In this document: one piece after another, positions 1 through 8,854 of the stretch
Numbering within the stretch: the first letter of the stretch is position 1
How the letters are laid out: each line of letters opens with the position of its first letter
NCBI GenBank assembly: GCA_018715495.1
Contig: DVLO01000008.1
Coordinates: 1-64,000 of the forward strand
DNA from: Candidatus Limihabitans stercoravium
GTDB lineage: Bacteria > Bacillota > Clostridia > Christensenellales > CAG-314
Length of the DNA stretch: 64,000 nt
Reading direction: 5' to 3'
Notes under the pieces: generated by a model
Seen by the model: only the letters and a program-made list of their open reading frames with translations
The model's database searches: none
Told to the model about the DNA's origin: nothing
Made by a program: the position numbers and the translations under genes

Positions 1-47
1 GTACATAGCCTACTATAACAATGAAAGAATATCCATAAAACTAAAAG

Positions 48-78
48 GACTGAGTCCGGTACAGTACCGAACTCAGTC
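48..78. terminator. Perfect-armed hairpin, possible terminator
   Basis: The arms GACTGAGT and ACTCAGTC enclose an inner stem CGGTA/TACCG. No clean T-run follows on either side, so it could be a terminator of a gene outside the window or another RNA structure. The rest of the first 199 bases shows no gene. Confidence 0.4.
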
Positions 79-199
79 GCAAGTAACAATTTAATTATTT
101 AATTTTTGTCCAACTTTTGGGGTACACCCCATTACTTGTTTCGGTGCGTTTTTCTTTTGCTTATACTTTCGGGTTTAAATCTATTGACTGTAAACCTGG

Positions 200-640
200 T
201 CAGTCAATATCACGGACGTATTGAAGGTAATTCAAGTTGGTAAATCCCAATCTTTCGTACAGTGAAATGGCACGTGTGTTGTTGGGCTCAACTTCCAGAC
301 GGAATCTCTTGGCGGCAGGGTAGTTGTCAAAGACAAATTGGAAATACTGTTTTCCCAGTCCGCAACTGCGGTACTGTTCACGGACGTACAGTTCTTCCAA
401 CCACACAACCTGTCCGCCCACTTCGTTGCTGTATGTCAGGGCTACCAAACCGTATCCCACAACAGACTGCTCATATTCAAGAATGAACAATTCGGTATAA
501 GGACTGCCAGCGTCCAGTTGGTCAAGAGTATTTGAAAAGTACTGTGTATCTACATTGTGCAGCACGGCAGGGCTGTTGTAAAATTCTACAAACATTTCAT
601 ATACAGTCTGTCTGTCCTGCGGTGTGTAACGTCGTATCAT
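200..640 (-). CDS. GNAT family N-acetyltransferase
   Basis: A 146-residue GCN5-related acetyltransferase, a cytosolic enzyme that moves the acetyl group of acetyl-CoA to an amine; the substrate cannot be told. The fold signature is seen as the strand EELYVREQYRSCGLGKQYF (residues ~80-98) with the acetyl-CoA loop (QYRSCGLGK, a form of R/QxxGxG/A), and the C-terminal ARAISLYERLGF-like stretch (NTRAISLYERLGF). The start at 640 is chosen because GAGGAG lies 8 bases upstream; a longer reading frame from 697 exists, but the promoter TTGAAT-17-TACAAT (669-697) would start transcription inside that extension. It stands alone, transcribed away from the next gene. Confidence 0.85.
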   Translation of the reverse strand: MIRRYTPQDRQTVYEMFVEFYNSPAVLHNVDTQYFSNTLDQLDAGSPYTELFILEYEQSVVGYGLVALTYSNEVGGQVVWLEELYVREQYRSCGLGKQYFQFVFDNYPAAKRFRLEVEPNNTRAISLYERLGFTNLNYLQYVRDID

Positions 641-668
641 GATTGTCTCCTCACATTCAATTTTACTC

Positions 669-697
669 ATTGTAGCAGATGTCATTGGAAAATTCAA
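669..697 (-). promoter_or_regulatory. Promoter of the GNAT gene
   Basis: On the minus strand TTGAAT, 17-base spacer, TACAAT. It places the transcript start just upstream of the GAGGAG site and supports the start codon at 640. Confidence 0.55.
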
Positions 698-813
698 CCG
701 AAAGCGGTTTTGTGTAACAAAAAGGAAAATATTTCATTTTTATAAAAACATCTTTTATTTTTTCTTTTGCTGTGGTAATATTAAAAAAAAAGGGAGTTCA
801 GTCCCAAGTATCA

Positions 814-832
814 AAGAAGGAGATATACCATG
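814..832 (+). promoter_or_regulatory. Ribosome binding site resembling phage T7 gene 10
   Basis: AAGGAGATATACCATGG sits at the start codon of the following gene. It is the same string as the T7 gene 10 leader and NcoI start found in common expression vectors, but the surrounding bases are ordinary chromosome and carry no T7 promoter or tag. Confidence 0.7.
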
Positions 833-1306
833 GCTAAAAGAAAGTCTAAAAGCAAGAATCATCTGATTTTTACAGCAGTAGCATGTTTGTTCGGTTTGGC
901 AGCAGTGTTGATGATGTTTGCTCCTGCCGTTGTAATCCCTGACACAGATTCAAGTTTTACCGGTGTTCAGACGGCGTTTGGTTACAGTAAAACATTGTTA
1001 GGACAGGAAATCCCCATTCTTGAAGTGAACATTCTTGCCCTTGTTGCGTATATGTTGCCCATTGCCGGAATCATTGTGCTTGCAATTTCGGGAAGATCAT
1101 CTATGCTGAGTTTTATAGGGGCGGCAGTGTTCATTGCTTCCGGAGTGTGCGCATTTCTTATGGTGGAAACATTCCCCAAGACATTGATCGGCAGTGACTA
1201 TGTTGACACTACAGGTGTTTGGGGATTGGGAATCGGTGCAATTTTGTCAGGTGCATTCTCCTGTTTGGCAGGACTTGTCAGCATCGGTAAAGTAGTAGTT
1301 AAGTAA
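830..1306 (+). CDS. Small four-helix membrane protein, function unknown
   Basis: A 158-residue protein with a basic cytosolic N-terminus (MAKRKSKSKNH) followed by four hydrophobic segments at about residues 12-34, 65-85, 90-112 and 128-152. The first loop (~35-62) is outside by the positive-inside rule. No catalytic motif or known family is recognised. The start has an excellent AAGGAG site with ideal spacing. A terminator follows within 60 bases, so the gene is monocistronic. Confidence 0.75.
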   Translation: MAKRKSKSKNHLIFTAVACLFGLAAVLMMFAPAVVIPDTDSSFTGVQTAFGYSKTLLGQEIPILEVNILALVAYMLPIAGIIVLAISGRSSMLSFIGAAVFIASGVCAFLMVETFPKTLIGSDYVDTTGVWGLGIGAILSGAFSCLAGLVSIGKVVVK

Positions 1307-1360
1307 GGCGTTCAACGGTGAAGGTGGATGCCTCACCGTCAGTATTCTTCTCTTGGAGAG

Positions 1361-1394
1361 CGCAGGTCACATGAGTGGCCTGCGTTTTCTTTTG
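1361..1394 (+). terminator. Rho-independent terminator
   Basis: CGCAGGTCAC-ATGA-GTGGCCTGCG pairs over ten positions (one T-G wobble) and is followed by TTTTCTTTT. It closes the small membrane protein gene. Confidence 0.85.
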
Positions 1395-1544
1395 TATTTA
1401 TGACACCATTGTGTATCAAATTTAAGACATTTAAGTAAAGCAAGACACTGTTTTGATTGTCATACAAATGTTGTTTATTTACAAATTTTGACATCAAATT
1501 GTGTCTTTGTTTCCAAGGCAAGGCTGTTTACAGCAAATTTTCAA

Positions 1545-1573
1545 TTGCAATTAATGTGTTAATGTGGTATAAT
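1545..1573 (+). promoter_or_regulatory. Promoter of glf
   Basis: TTGCAA, 17-base spacer, extended -10 TGTGGTATAAT. The same extended -10 recurs at several other genes of this window. Confidence 0.75.
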
Positions 1574-1605
1574 TTCCCCACTACACAGCAACATAAGGAG
1601 AGTAT

Positions 1606-2709
1606 ATGAAGTACGATTATCTTATTGTGGGTGCTGGATTGTACGGTTGTGTGTTTGCCCGTGAGGCAACAGACGCCGGCAAGAAATGTCTGGTGATAGA
1701 CCGCCGTCCTCACATTGGCGGAAATGTCTACACCGAAAGTGTTGAAGGAATCAACGTACATGTGTACGGAGCTCACATTTTCCACACAAGCAACGTGGAA
1801 GTGTGGAAGTACATCAACAGGTTTGGCGAATTTAACAATTATATAAACAGTCCTGTTGCTCTGTACAAGGGTCAGCTGTACAACATGCCATTCAACATGA
1901 ACACGTTTACCCGACTGTGGAAAGACGTGTTGACACCGGCACAGGCTAAGGCACGAATTGAAGAACAACGCAAAAGGGAAAACATCGGCACGCCCTCTAA
2001 CCTTGAGGAACAGGCTTTAAGTCTTGTGGGACGGGACGTGTACGAAACTCTTGTCAAGGGTTACACTGAAAAGCAATGGGGAAGACAATGTAAGGATTTG
2101 CCAGCTTTCATCATCAAGAGATTGCCTTTGAGATTTACTTTCGACAACAATTATTTCAATGATCGTTACCAAGGTATACCGATTGGCGGATATACCAAGC
2201 TCATTGAGAATATGCTAGAAGGTGTAGATGTAATGCTCAACACCGACTACAAGGATGTGTGCGACAAGGGGCTTGCCGCCAAGGTAGTGTACACTGGTGC
2301 AATTGACCAGTACTTCGATTACTGTCTCGGCGAACTGCAGTATCGTAGCGTAAGGTTTGAGCGAGAGGTGCTGGATACTGACAATTACCAGGGCAATGCG
2401 GTTGTCAACTACACCGAAGCGGAAGTGCCTTACACCCGCATCATCGAACACAAGCATTTTGAATTCGGAACACAGCCCAAGACGGTAATTTCAAGGGAAT
2501 ACCCGTCGGAATGGCACAAGGGTGAAGAACCCTACTATCCTGTCAATGACGAAAGAAACAGCAGACTGTTCAATCAGTACAGACAGATGGCAGACAGTCT
2601 TGACAATGTAATTTTCGGAGGAAGATTGGGTAACTATACATATTACGACATGGACAAGGTAATTGCTGCAGCGTTAAAGGACGTAGCACAGGAATTGTCT
2701 GCAAAATAA
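1606..2709 (+). CDS. glf: UDP-galactopyranose mutase
   Basis: A 367-residue flavoenzyme that interconverts UDP-galactopyranose and UDP-galactofuranose, supplying galactofuranose for surface glycans. The N-terminal FAD-binding motif is GAGLYG (residues ~8-13), followed by the dinucleotide-binding end VIDRRPHIGGN, and family-typical stretches such as YGAHIFHTSN, EKQWGR, RLPLRFTFDNNYF, GIPIGGYT and the C-terminal FGGRLGNYTYYDMD. Length matches the family (about 370). AAGGAG precedes the ATG. The next two genes are a flippase-like membrane protein and a glycosyltransferase, so the three probably act together in building an envelope glycan or glycolipid. Confidence 0.95.
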   Translation: MKYDYLIVGAGLYGCVFAREATDAGKKCLVIDRRPHIGGNVYTESVEGINVHVYGAHIFHTSNVEVWKYINRFGEFNNYINSPVALYKGQLYNMPFNMNTFTRLWKDVLTPAQAKARIEEQRKRENIGTPSNLEEQALSLVGRDVYETLVKGYTEKQWGRQCKDLPAFIIKRLPLRFTFDNNYFNDRYQGIPIGGYTKLIENMLEGVDVMLNTDYKDVCDKGLAAKVVYTGAIDQYFDYCLGELQYRSVRFEREVLDTDNYQGNAVVNYTEAEVPYTRIIEHKHFEFGTQPKTVISREYPSEWHKGEEPYYPVNDERNSRLFNQYRQMADSLDNVIFGGRLGNYTYYDMDKVIAAALKDVAQELSAK

Positions 2710-2755
2710 TCTAAAAGGGGAAGTCTGTTGCGCCTACTTGCACGGCGAAGAACTT

Positions 2756-3952
2756 ATGAAGGAAAACAAAGATTTACAGCAACCTACATCTGACAAAGAA
2801 GAATCTTCACGCAAAAAAAAGTCAATTGATCCATCAACAGTAGAAATACTGGAAAATGTCACAGTGGTCGAACCCAAGAAGAAAAAGTACGGCTGGGTGG
2901 GATCTGTTTTGCTGTTGGCATTGATTGCTTTTGGTATCTACATCATGGTACAGCTTGCCATGACTATAGGCGAAGGTGAAATTCAGTCTCTTGACAGCAT
3001 TATACAAAACGCCAACTGGACATTCGTTGCTATAGCGGTGGGAATGTTGTTGTTGGCGATTGTTGCCGATTCGCTCAAGTACGCAGTCATTACTGATACT
3101 GTTATAGGCAAGGCAAATCTTCTTACAAGTACCAAGGTGGCAATGTTGGGAAGATACTACGACAACATCACACCCTTTGCATCAGGCGGTCAGCCAATGC
3201 AGATTTATTATCTGCACAAGAAAGGCTATTCTGCAGGACAATCTACGGCTATTGTATTCATCAAGTACTTTGTAAATATGCTCTGCTGGATGTTTATTTG
3301 TATTTTGCTCATGGCAACTCAGTCAGGGGCACTCAATCAATACGTGACCAATGAGGCAACACGTAAGTTGTTTTTAGTCGCAGGTTGGATTGGTGTTGCA
3401 GTAAACTCTGCCGTCCCCGTGATGATAATTTTGTTTGTTATATTCCCAAGACTGACAACCAAGGTTGTATCGGCATGTATCTGGCTGTTAAATAAGATGC
3501 GTATTGTAAAAGACAAAGAGAAAACCATGAATAAGGCACGCCGTGCTGTGGACGAATTTTGTTTGGCATTCAAGATCATGTCGCAAAACCCATGGAAGTT
3601 TTTCTTGCTGATTTGCCTGTGCATATTGGAACCGTTGATTTCCATGTCGCTGCCGTACGTCGTAATGGTGGCGTTGGGCGGTACAACAGATATCAGCTGG
3701 GTAACTTTGTTGGCTGTAATGACGCTGAACGTTTACGCAACAATGAGTGTTGCCATCATTCCCACACCCGGCAACAGCGGCTTTGCGGAAAATGCAGTGT
3801 TGCTTGCTTTTGCCAACATTGCGTCAACTGTGGCATTCTGGGTAGTATTTGTATGGAGATTCTTTACCTACTACATCTACATTCTGATAGGAATGGCGCT
3901 GACATTGTTTGATGTCATACGCAAGGCTGTAAGACGAAGGAGGAAACTGTAG
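2756..3952 (+). CDS. Flippase-like integral membrane protein (LPG synthase TM-domain family, YbhN/AglD type)
   Basis: About 398 residues. A lysine- and glutamate-rich cytosolic N-terminus (~60 residues) precedes roughly eight membrane helices. The family signatures are visible as NITPFASGGQPMQIYYLHKK near the middle and IIPTPGNSGFAENA near the end. Members of this family (UPF0104, also the membrane part of MprF) are thought to flip or handle lipid-linked sugars or aminoacyl lipids. The soluble aminoacyl-transferase domain of MprF is absent. The start is uncertain: a TTG 18 bases upstream is in frame, and neither has a convincing ribosome site. It lies between glf and a glycosyltransferase, which suits a role in glycolipid export. 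Confidence 0.82.
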   Translation: MKENKDLQQPTSDKEESSRKKKSIDPSTVEILENVTVVEPKKKKYGWVGSVLLLALIAFGIYIMVQLAMTIGEGEIQSLDSIIQNANWTFVAIAVGMLLLAIVADSLKYAVITDTVIGKANLLTSTKVAMLGRYYDNITPFASGGQPMQIYYLHKKGYSAGQSTAIVFIKYFVNMLCWMFICILLMATQSGALNQYVTNEATRKLFLVAGWIGVAVNSAVPVMIILFVIFPRLTTKVVSACIWLLNKMRIVKDKEKTMNKARRAVDEFCLAFKIMSQNPWKFFLLICLCILEPLISMSLPYVVMVALGGTTDISWVTLLAVMTLNVYATMSVAIIPTPGNSGFAENAVLLAFANIASTVAFWVVFVWRFFTYYIYILIGMALTLFDVIRKAVRRRRKL

Positions 3953-3972
3953 TTTACAGAAAGTGAGAATTT

Positions 3973-5142
3973 ATGAGAAAAAATATACTGTTGTCATTGG
4001 ATGCCTGGTATCCTCAGATATCAGGTCCCAATGTCGTTGTTACTAATTACAAGAAGTATCTTGAACAAAACAATGAATGCAAATTGCTTGTACCAAAGTA
4101 CAGCAAGAAACTGTCTGCCGAAGCACTGGAAAAAACAGGTGTGGAAGTAGAACACATCAAGTCGGTAAGCGTAGTGTTTGGCGGATACCGCAACACCTTG
4201 CCGCTGTTGGACAAGAGGGCGCTGGAACTTGCCAACGAAAGTGTTGACATTTATCACAGTCACTCGCCCTTTGGTCTGGGACACTTCTTCGCAACTCAAG
4301 CGGAAAAGTACAACAAGCCCTCCATACTTACAATGCACACCAAGTATCAGGATGACTTCATGCGTTGCACCAAGAGTAAGGTCTTGACGGAGTTCATGAT
4401 GCAACGAATGATGAAGGTCATTGATGAAACGGACTACGTCTGGACGGTCAGCGACGGTGCTGAAAAGATGCTCAGAGACTACGGTTACACAGGAGATGTA
4501 ACAGTAATCCGCAACGGAACTGACATGACGTTACCCCAAAATCCCGAACAGCTCATTGACCGTGTGAACAGAGAATACAATCTCACCGATGAAGAAAATG
4601 TTTTGCTTTTTGTCGGACGTATCGTTTGTACTAAAAACCTTCCCTTTGTATTCGACGCATTGAGATACATCAAGCAACGCCGTGTGCCCTTCAAGATGTT
4701 GATTGTAGGGGACGGCGAAGAACGCAAGAATTACCAGAAACTCATTGAAGAATGGGGATTGGAAAACAACGTCATTTTCACCGGTGCTATCTACGACAGA
4801 GAGTATTTGAAGGCGTTTTATCTTCGTGCCGATCTGTTTGTATTCCCATCGGAATACGACACGGCATCTCTTTGTCCGCTTGAAGCGGCAACCTTTTCAT
4901 TGCCCACGCTGTTGTTGAAGGATTGCCCTACAGCTGAAACAATCAAGAACGATTTTTCCGGTTACGAAGAAAAAGACAGTTCGAAATTGTGGGCTGAACG
5001 TATTGTCGACATTCTTTCCGACAAAACCAAGCTCAAGGAAGTGGGAAGCAATGCCCGTAAATTCGTCTACCGCAGCTGGGAAGATGTTGTAAAAGAAGTT
5101 GAAAGCAACTACGACAGCATATTGGAACGTTGGCGTTGGTAA
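3973..5142 (+). CDS. Glycosyltransferase family 4 (GT-B)
   Basis: A 389-residue retaining glycosyltransferase of the diacylglycerol-glucosyltransferase/mannosyltransferase type. The N-terminal acceptor domain opens LLSLDAWYPQISGPNVVV; HSHSPFGLG (~residues 95-103) is the usual acceptor-site loop. The C-terminal domain has FVGRIVCTKNL, LIVGDGEE and the donor site FPSEYDTASLCPLEAA. At the EX7E motif of the family the first glutamate is an aspartate here (DTASLCPLE), a substitution also known to me from related Firmicutes enzymes. It follows the flippase-like gene by 20 bases, with an AAGTGAG site, and probably glycosylates a membrane lipid. Confidence 0.88.
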   Translation: MRKNILLSLDAWYPQISGPNVVVTNYKKYLEQNNECKLLVPKYSKKLSAEALEKTGVEVEHIKSVSVVFGGYRNTLPLLDKRALELANESVDIYHSHSPFGLGHFFATQAEKYNKPSILTMHTKYQDDFMRCTKSKVLTEFMMQRMMKVIDETDYVWTVSDGAEKMLRDYGYTGDVTVIRNGTDMTLPQNPEQLIDRVNREYNLTDEENVLLFVGRIVCTKNLPFVFDALRYIKQRRVPFKMLIVGDGEERKNYQKLIEEWGLENNVIFTGAIYDREYLKAFYLRADLFVFPSEYDTASLCPLEAATFSLPTLLLKDCPTAETIKNDFSGYEEKDSSKLWAERIVDILSDKTKLKEVGSNARKFVYRSWEDVVKEVESNYDSILERWRW

Positions 5143-5302
5143 TCCGATGCGGGGGTATCAGTGCTGTTGACAATGTTGTGTGCCGGCGATTTCCGTTACT
5201 TCCGATAAACCGATTGTGAACATTCGCAATCAACATTCAGGCGGGACGGAGATGATTACAGATTGATCCCACACTCACATTTTGATTAAAGAAATTGAGT
5301 TT
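5143..5302. other. Non-coding tail between glycosyltransferase and terminator
   Basis: No convincing gene. After the terminator at 5303-5340 the rest up to 5500 is AT-rich and leads into the promoter of the symporter gene. Confidence 0.5.
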
Positions 5303-5340
5303 AAAGGACACGTTTGTTGTTTAAAACGTGTCCTTTTTCG
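5303..5340 (+). terminator. Rho-independent terminator of the glf group
   Basis: AAAGGACACGTTT pairs with AAACGTGTCCTTT across a short loop, ending in a T-run. Confidence 0.88.
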
Positions 5341-5498
5341 TGTTTTAATGTGGTTGCAATGTGGTTTTTGAATGTTTCATTTAAATACCCTGCGGGATTT
5401 ATATACTGTGTATGCTTTTTTGCCTTTAAGTTTTCTGTTACACTCAAAATATGAGTGAACAACCGCCAAAGTTTTTCATTTCAGATGTTTTAACTTCG

Positions 5499-5513
5499 TA
5501 GTTGTGGTATAAT
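5499..5513 (+). promoter_or_regulatory. Extended -10 promoter of the symporter gene
   Basis: GTTGTGGTATAAT with the TG extension; the -35 region (ATGTTT) is poor, so the TG motif probably carries recognition. Confidence 0.55.
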
Positions 5514-5566
5514 TTTTATAGTGACGTGCGGAGTGATTCTGCATGTGAAATTTTAAGGGGGATACT

Positions 5567-7345
5567 ATGTCCAAAGCAGTAGCAAGCAGCCTGTCGGCAG
5601 AAGACAGGCAATTTAACAGAAACAAGTGGCTGTTCAGCGTCAGCGGAATAGGACGTGACATGTCTTATCAACTGATTGCTTCATTCTTGTTGGTGTACAT
5701 ACAGTTTGGTGCAACGTTGAACGTTGCTCAATTTACAACAATCAGCCTTATCATCGGTATTGCAGGAAGAATCTGGGATGCTGTCAATGACCCCATGATG
5801 GGTGCAATCATCGAAGGTACTCACATGAAGTGGGGCAAGTTCAAACCATGGATATTGATTGGTGCGGTAACCTGCGGTGCAGTAATCATCTCAATGTTCA
5901 ACATTCCCGTCAGTGTCAGCGGTTGGAACTTTGTTGTGTTGATGTCGGTTCTTTACCTGTTGTGGGAAACGACATTTACCATGAATGATATCGGTTACTG
6001 GTCAATGCTTGCAAGTTTGTCAAGCAAGAAGGAACAGCGCAACAGCATCACAATGCTGACAGTAATGTTTGCAGCTCTTGGTGCATTCATTGGTCAGGGC
6101 GGTATTTCCTTCCTTTACCCGGGTAACGTAAGACAGGCGTTCAGCTGGATTTCCATTGCTGTGGTTGTGATATTTGTTGCAATGCAGGCAATGACGGCAA
6201 TTTTTGTCAAGGAACGTCCACGTGCCGAAGCGGAACAACAAACCAAGGTTTCTTTGAAACACATGTGGAATACCATCAGGAAGAACGATCAGGTGCTGTG
6301 GATGACTCTTGTAATGTTGTTCTACAACATCGGAAGTTCGTTGCTTGTTGCATTGGCGTACAACCTGTACTACATTGAAATCGGTTACGACGGTCAGACA
6401 ATCATCTTCATTGCTATATTCGGTATAGTCAACATTTTCGCCAACTTGATGTATCCTGCATTGGAAAAGAGGTTTACACGTAAAAAGTTGCAGAACGCAA
6501 GTATCATTGTTACAAGTATCGGTTACATTGGTATTGCTTTGCTTGGATGGACAAATATCCTTCCTTTCGAACTGTGGACGTTGTCATTGTTCGGAGTACT
6601 GGTATTCGGCGGACAGGCAATCTACTACGTTGCATGTATCATCAACATGACTAACTGCGTTGAATACAATGAATACAAGCGTGGAGAGCGCAATGAAGCG
6701 GTCATTTCCACATTGCGTCCCTTCATGGCTAAATTTGCCGACGCAATGAAATACGGTATCGTAACGCTTGTTCTTGCAGTGTCAGGTGTTTTCCTGTTGT
6801 CGCAAAACATCTCTACAATGGAAACACAGAAAAACTACTTTGCACGCATGGAAGATTACACCGAAAAACAAAACTACATTACGGCAGTACAGGGATATCT
6901 CAACGGTTACGACCTTGATCCCGAAGCGGCAGATTACGCCGAACAGATTGCGGAAATCAACAAACTGCTTCAACAAGACGATGTGTTGTCCAAGTACCAG
7001 ATTCAGGCGGAATACCTTGACGCTCTGGGCGACGTGCGTGTAGCCGTAGACGGAACAATCAGCACAACGTTGAGAGAATTTGACGCAACTCTTGTCACAC
7101 AGGACAACTTCAACAAGGTAACACTGGAAATCACGGGACAGGACTTCAATGCCGCAAACGAAAACTTTGCGGAAAAGGGAACGCTTGGTATGAGACTGTG
7201 GTTGCGTGCATGTGTTTCGGTAGTGCCAATGTTGTTGCTGGTTGCTTCACTGATCATACAGAACAAGAAGTTCATCATCGACGAAAAGTACTACGATATG
7301 ATGTTGGAAGAAATTTCCAAGCGCAACGAAGGTCAGCAAGCCTGA
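5567..7345 (+). CDS. GPH-type sugar:cation symporter (MFS_2) with extra outer domain
   Basis: A 592-residue member of the glycoside-pentoside-hexuronide symporter family (MelB/XynB type), which imports glycosides with H+ or Na+. The diagnostic segment between helices 2 and 3 is clear: GRIWDAVNDPMMG followed by KWGKFKPWILIGA. Normal members have about 450-480 residues. The excess sits between the last two helices: about 130 hydrophilic residues (~415-545, from SQNISTMETQKNY to NENFAEKG) that should face outside. It contains aspartate/glutamate-rich helices and no motif I know. The start has AAGGGGGA. Its neighbours do not reveal the sugar. Confidence 0.88.
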   Translation: MSKAVASSLSAEDRQFNRNKWLFSVSGIGRDMSYQLIASFLLVYIQFGATLNVAQFTTISLIIGIAGRIWDAVNDPMMGAIIEGTHMKWGKFKPWILIGAVTCGAVIISMFNIPVSVSGWNFVVLMSVLYLLWETTFTMNDIGYWSMLASLSSKKEQRNSITMLTVMFAALGAFIGQGGISFLYPGNVRQAFSWISIAVVVIFVAMQAMTAIFVKERPRAEAEQQTKVSLKHMWNTIRKNDQVLWMTLVMLFYNIGSSLLVALAYNLYYIEIGYDGQTIIFIAIFGIVNIFANLMYPALEKRFTRKKLQNASIIVTSIGYIGIALLGWTNILPFELWTLSLFGVLVFGGQAIYYVACIINMTNCVEYNEYKRGERNEAVISTLRPFMAKFADAMKYGIVTLVLAVSGVFLLSQNISTMETQKNYFARMEDYTEKQNYITAVQGYLNGYDLDPEAADYAEQIAEINKLLQQDDVLSKYQIQAEYLDALGDVRVAVDGTISTTLREFDATLVTQDNFNKVTLEITGQDFNAANENFAEKGTLGMRLWLRACVSVVPMLLLVASLIIQNKKFIIDEKYYDMMLEEISKRNEGQQA

Positions 7346-7410
7346 TACCGTGTAAACGGAGAAAAGAATATGATTTGACACCCCTGAAAGTGTCATTGAA
7401 CTAATGAAAA

Positions 7411-7446
7411 AACACCCTTGACAACACAGTCAAGGGTGTTTTGATT
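7411..7446. terminator. Bidirectional terminator
   Basis: AACACCCTTGAC and GTCAAGGGTGTT form a 12-bp stem with A- and T-runs on the two sides, between convergent genes. Confidence 0.88.
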
Positions 7447-7472
7447 TTCAACAAATTTTGACTTACTTTTAT

Positions 7473-8567
7473 TTATAACGTCACTGCGTTGATTGGCTGG
7501 TAATCGTTGTCTTGTGGAACCATCGACAGTGTGATTGTTCCGTCGGCATCTATTTCTATCAGACGTCCGCCACGTTGGGCTGTCTTTTTTGCAATGCCGG
7601 GGTAGGCAATGCAGTCAATGGACATCCCGTAACAGAGTGCAACGCCCTTATACTTTATTGCCCAGTTGTTGGTGTGGTCATGTCCGCAGAATACCGCCTT
7701 GGTACTGCCGTGTTTTACTATTTCGTCAAACAGTCCGTTGGAAGTGCTTGCGGAAGCAACTCTTTTATCTGTTGTTCCGTTCAATAATTCTGCTTCGCCG
7801 TTTTTGTAAAGTTTCAGTGCGTTGTCGTATTCTTTGAGCGGAACATGTGTAAACAACAGTGACTGTGTGTTGAGTTGTGTTACCGTTTTACTGTACCAAC
7901 TAACCTGACTGTCACTGAATGTGGCGTACTTGAAGGGGAATAAGTCGTATCCCAGACAGTCAAGCATGATGAGCGCTGTGTTGTGACTGCCGTTGCTGTC
8001 AAACATTACAACATGATTGCCGTATCCGTCAACTTCGGCTGCGCTGTACATCAGGCAATTGTTCAGGGATGAGTAGTATTCTGCCTGTGTTTTCTTGTCG
8101 TGCATTAAGAACGGATCGCCGTCATGGTTGCCGAAAGTAAACGTCCATGGAATGTTGAATTTTTCCATCAATGTACCTATCGTCTTGTACGCCCATTCGT
8201 TGTTGATGTTCCCAAGGGGCGGTGTGCTGTAGGTCAGATCCCCCGTGATTACCACAAGGTCGGGTCGTGTTGCCTCGATAATGTCTACAATGGCGTCAAC
8301 ACTCTGTCTGTCGGTAGAATGAGTAAGTCTGCTGCCCACAATGTGCAGATCTGAAAGTTGAAGCACACGCAGTGTGTCATCGTCGGTGAACACAGTTGCG
8401 GTGTTGTCGGATTTTACAAAGTGCACGCCGTCATTTACGTTGTCAACTGTAAGCTCTTGTGCGTAGTTTAAAATGTAGTCATCGCCCACAAAGTGCATTG
8501 CGGAAAACAGTGTCATTGTTGACACAACGCACAACAGTACAATTATTACAATTTTTCTTTTTGTCAC
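7473..8567 (-). CDS. Membrane-anchored calcineurin-like metallophosphoesterase
   Basis: About 364 residues. The five metal-binding blocks of the calcineurin-like fold are present in order: LSDLHI (DxH), VVITGDLTY (GD), FGNHD (GNHD), LLFTHVP (H) and VFCGHDH (GHxH). The N-terminus (TKRKIVIIVLLCVVSTMTLF) is a signal anchor, so the catalytic domain is outside. The closest known group is the Icc/YkuE-like exported phosphodiesterases. The GTG at 8567 is chosen because AAGGCGG lies upstream and the promoter TTGATT-17-TACAAT begins transcription downstream of the longer in-frame ATG (8648). The gene runs convergent to the symporter. Confidence 0.88.
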   Translation of the reverse strand: MTKRKIVIIVLLCVVSTMTLFSAMHFVGDDYILNYAQELTVDNVNDGVHFVKSDNTATVFTDDDTLRVLQLSDLHIVGSRLTHSTDRQSVDAIVDIIEATRPDLVVITGDLTYSTPPLGNINNEWAYKTIGTLMEKFNIPWTFTFGNHDGDPFLMHDKKTQAEYYSSLNNCLMYSAAEVDGYGNHVVMFDSNGSHNTALIMLDCLGYDLFPFKYATFSDSQVSWYSKTVTQLNTQSLLFTHVPLKEYDNALKLYKNGEAELLNGTTDKRVASASTSNGLFDEIVKHGSTKAVFCGHDHTNNWAIKYKGVALCYGMSIDCIAYPGIAKKTAQRGGRLIEIDADGTITLSMVPQDNDYQPINAVTL

Positions 8568-8600
8568 AACATCACCGCCTTTGTGTTTTAACTTTAACAA

Positions 8601-8629
8601 ATTGTAGCACAATTTTACCATAAAATCAA
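8601..8629 (-). promoter_or_regulatory. Promoter of the metallophosphoesterase gene
   Basis: Minus strand TTGATT-17-TACAAT, about 30 bases ahead of the GTG start. Confidence 0.55.
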
Positions 8630-8655
8630 TAAATAAACAATGTTTCACTAAATTG

Positions 8656-8684
8656 TTGACAAATTACCTGCACAATGGTATAAT
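8656..8684 (+). promoter_or_regulatory. Promoter of the metK riboswitch transcript
   Basis: TTGACA, 17-base spacer, TGGTATAAT: full consensus. The start of transcription would fall at about 8691, exactly where the riboswitch begins. Confidence 0.85.
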
Positions 8685-8691
8685 CATCTAA

Positions 8692-8837
8692 CCTATCAAG
8701 AGTGTTGGAGAGACGGACTCAGTGAAGACACAGCAACCTGGTTTTTTAAGGTGCTAAATTCCGCAAGGTAAGCCTTGGAAGATGGGACAACCTATACTAG
8801 TATGTTGTCTTGTCTTGCTGCGGCAAGACATTTTTTT
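8692..8837 (+). ncRNA. SAM-I riboswitch (S-box) with terminator
   Basis: The aptamer (8692-8786) shows the conserved S-box pieces: CTATCAAGAG, GGAGAGACGGACTCAGTGAA, GCAACC, GGTGCTAAATTCCGCA and GGAAGATGGG; the 5' CCTATC pairs with the 3' GATGGG to close helix P1. The expression platform ends in a terminator (8811-8837) with arms TGTCTTGC and GCAAGACA and seven Ts. Binding of SAM should stop transcription before metK, a feedback loop on SAM synthesis. Confidence 0.96.
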
Positions 8838-8854
8838 ATTTAGGAGGAAAACTA

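Noticed and set aside
814-832. Vector contamination
   Set aside because: Flanks are normal chromosome, with a native terminator and neighbours; only the 17-base string matches.
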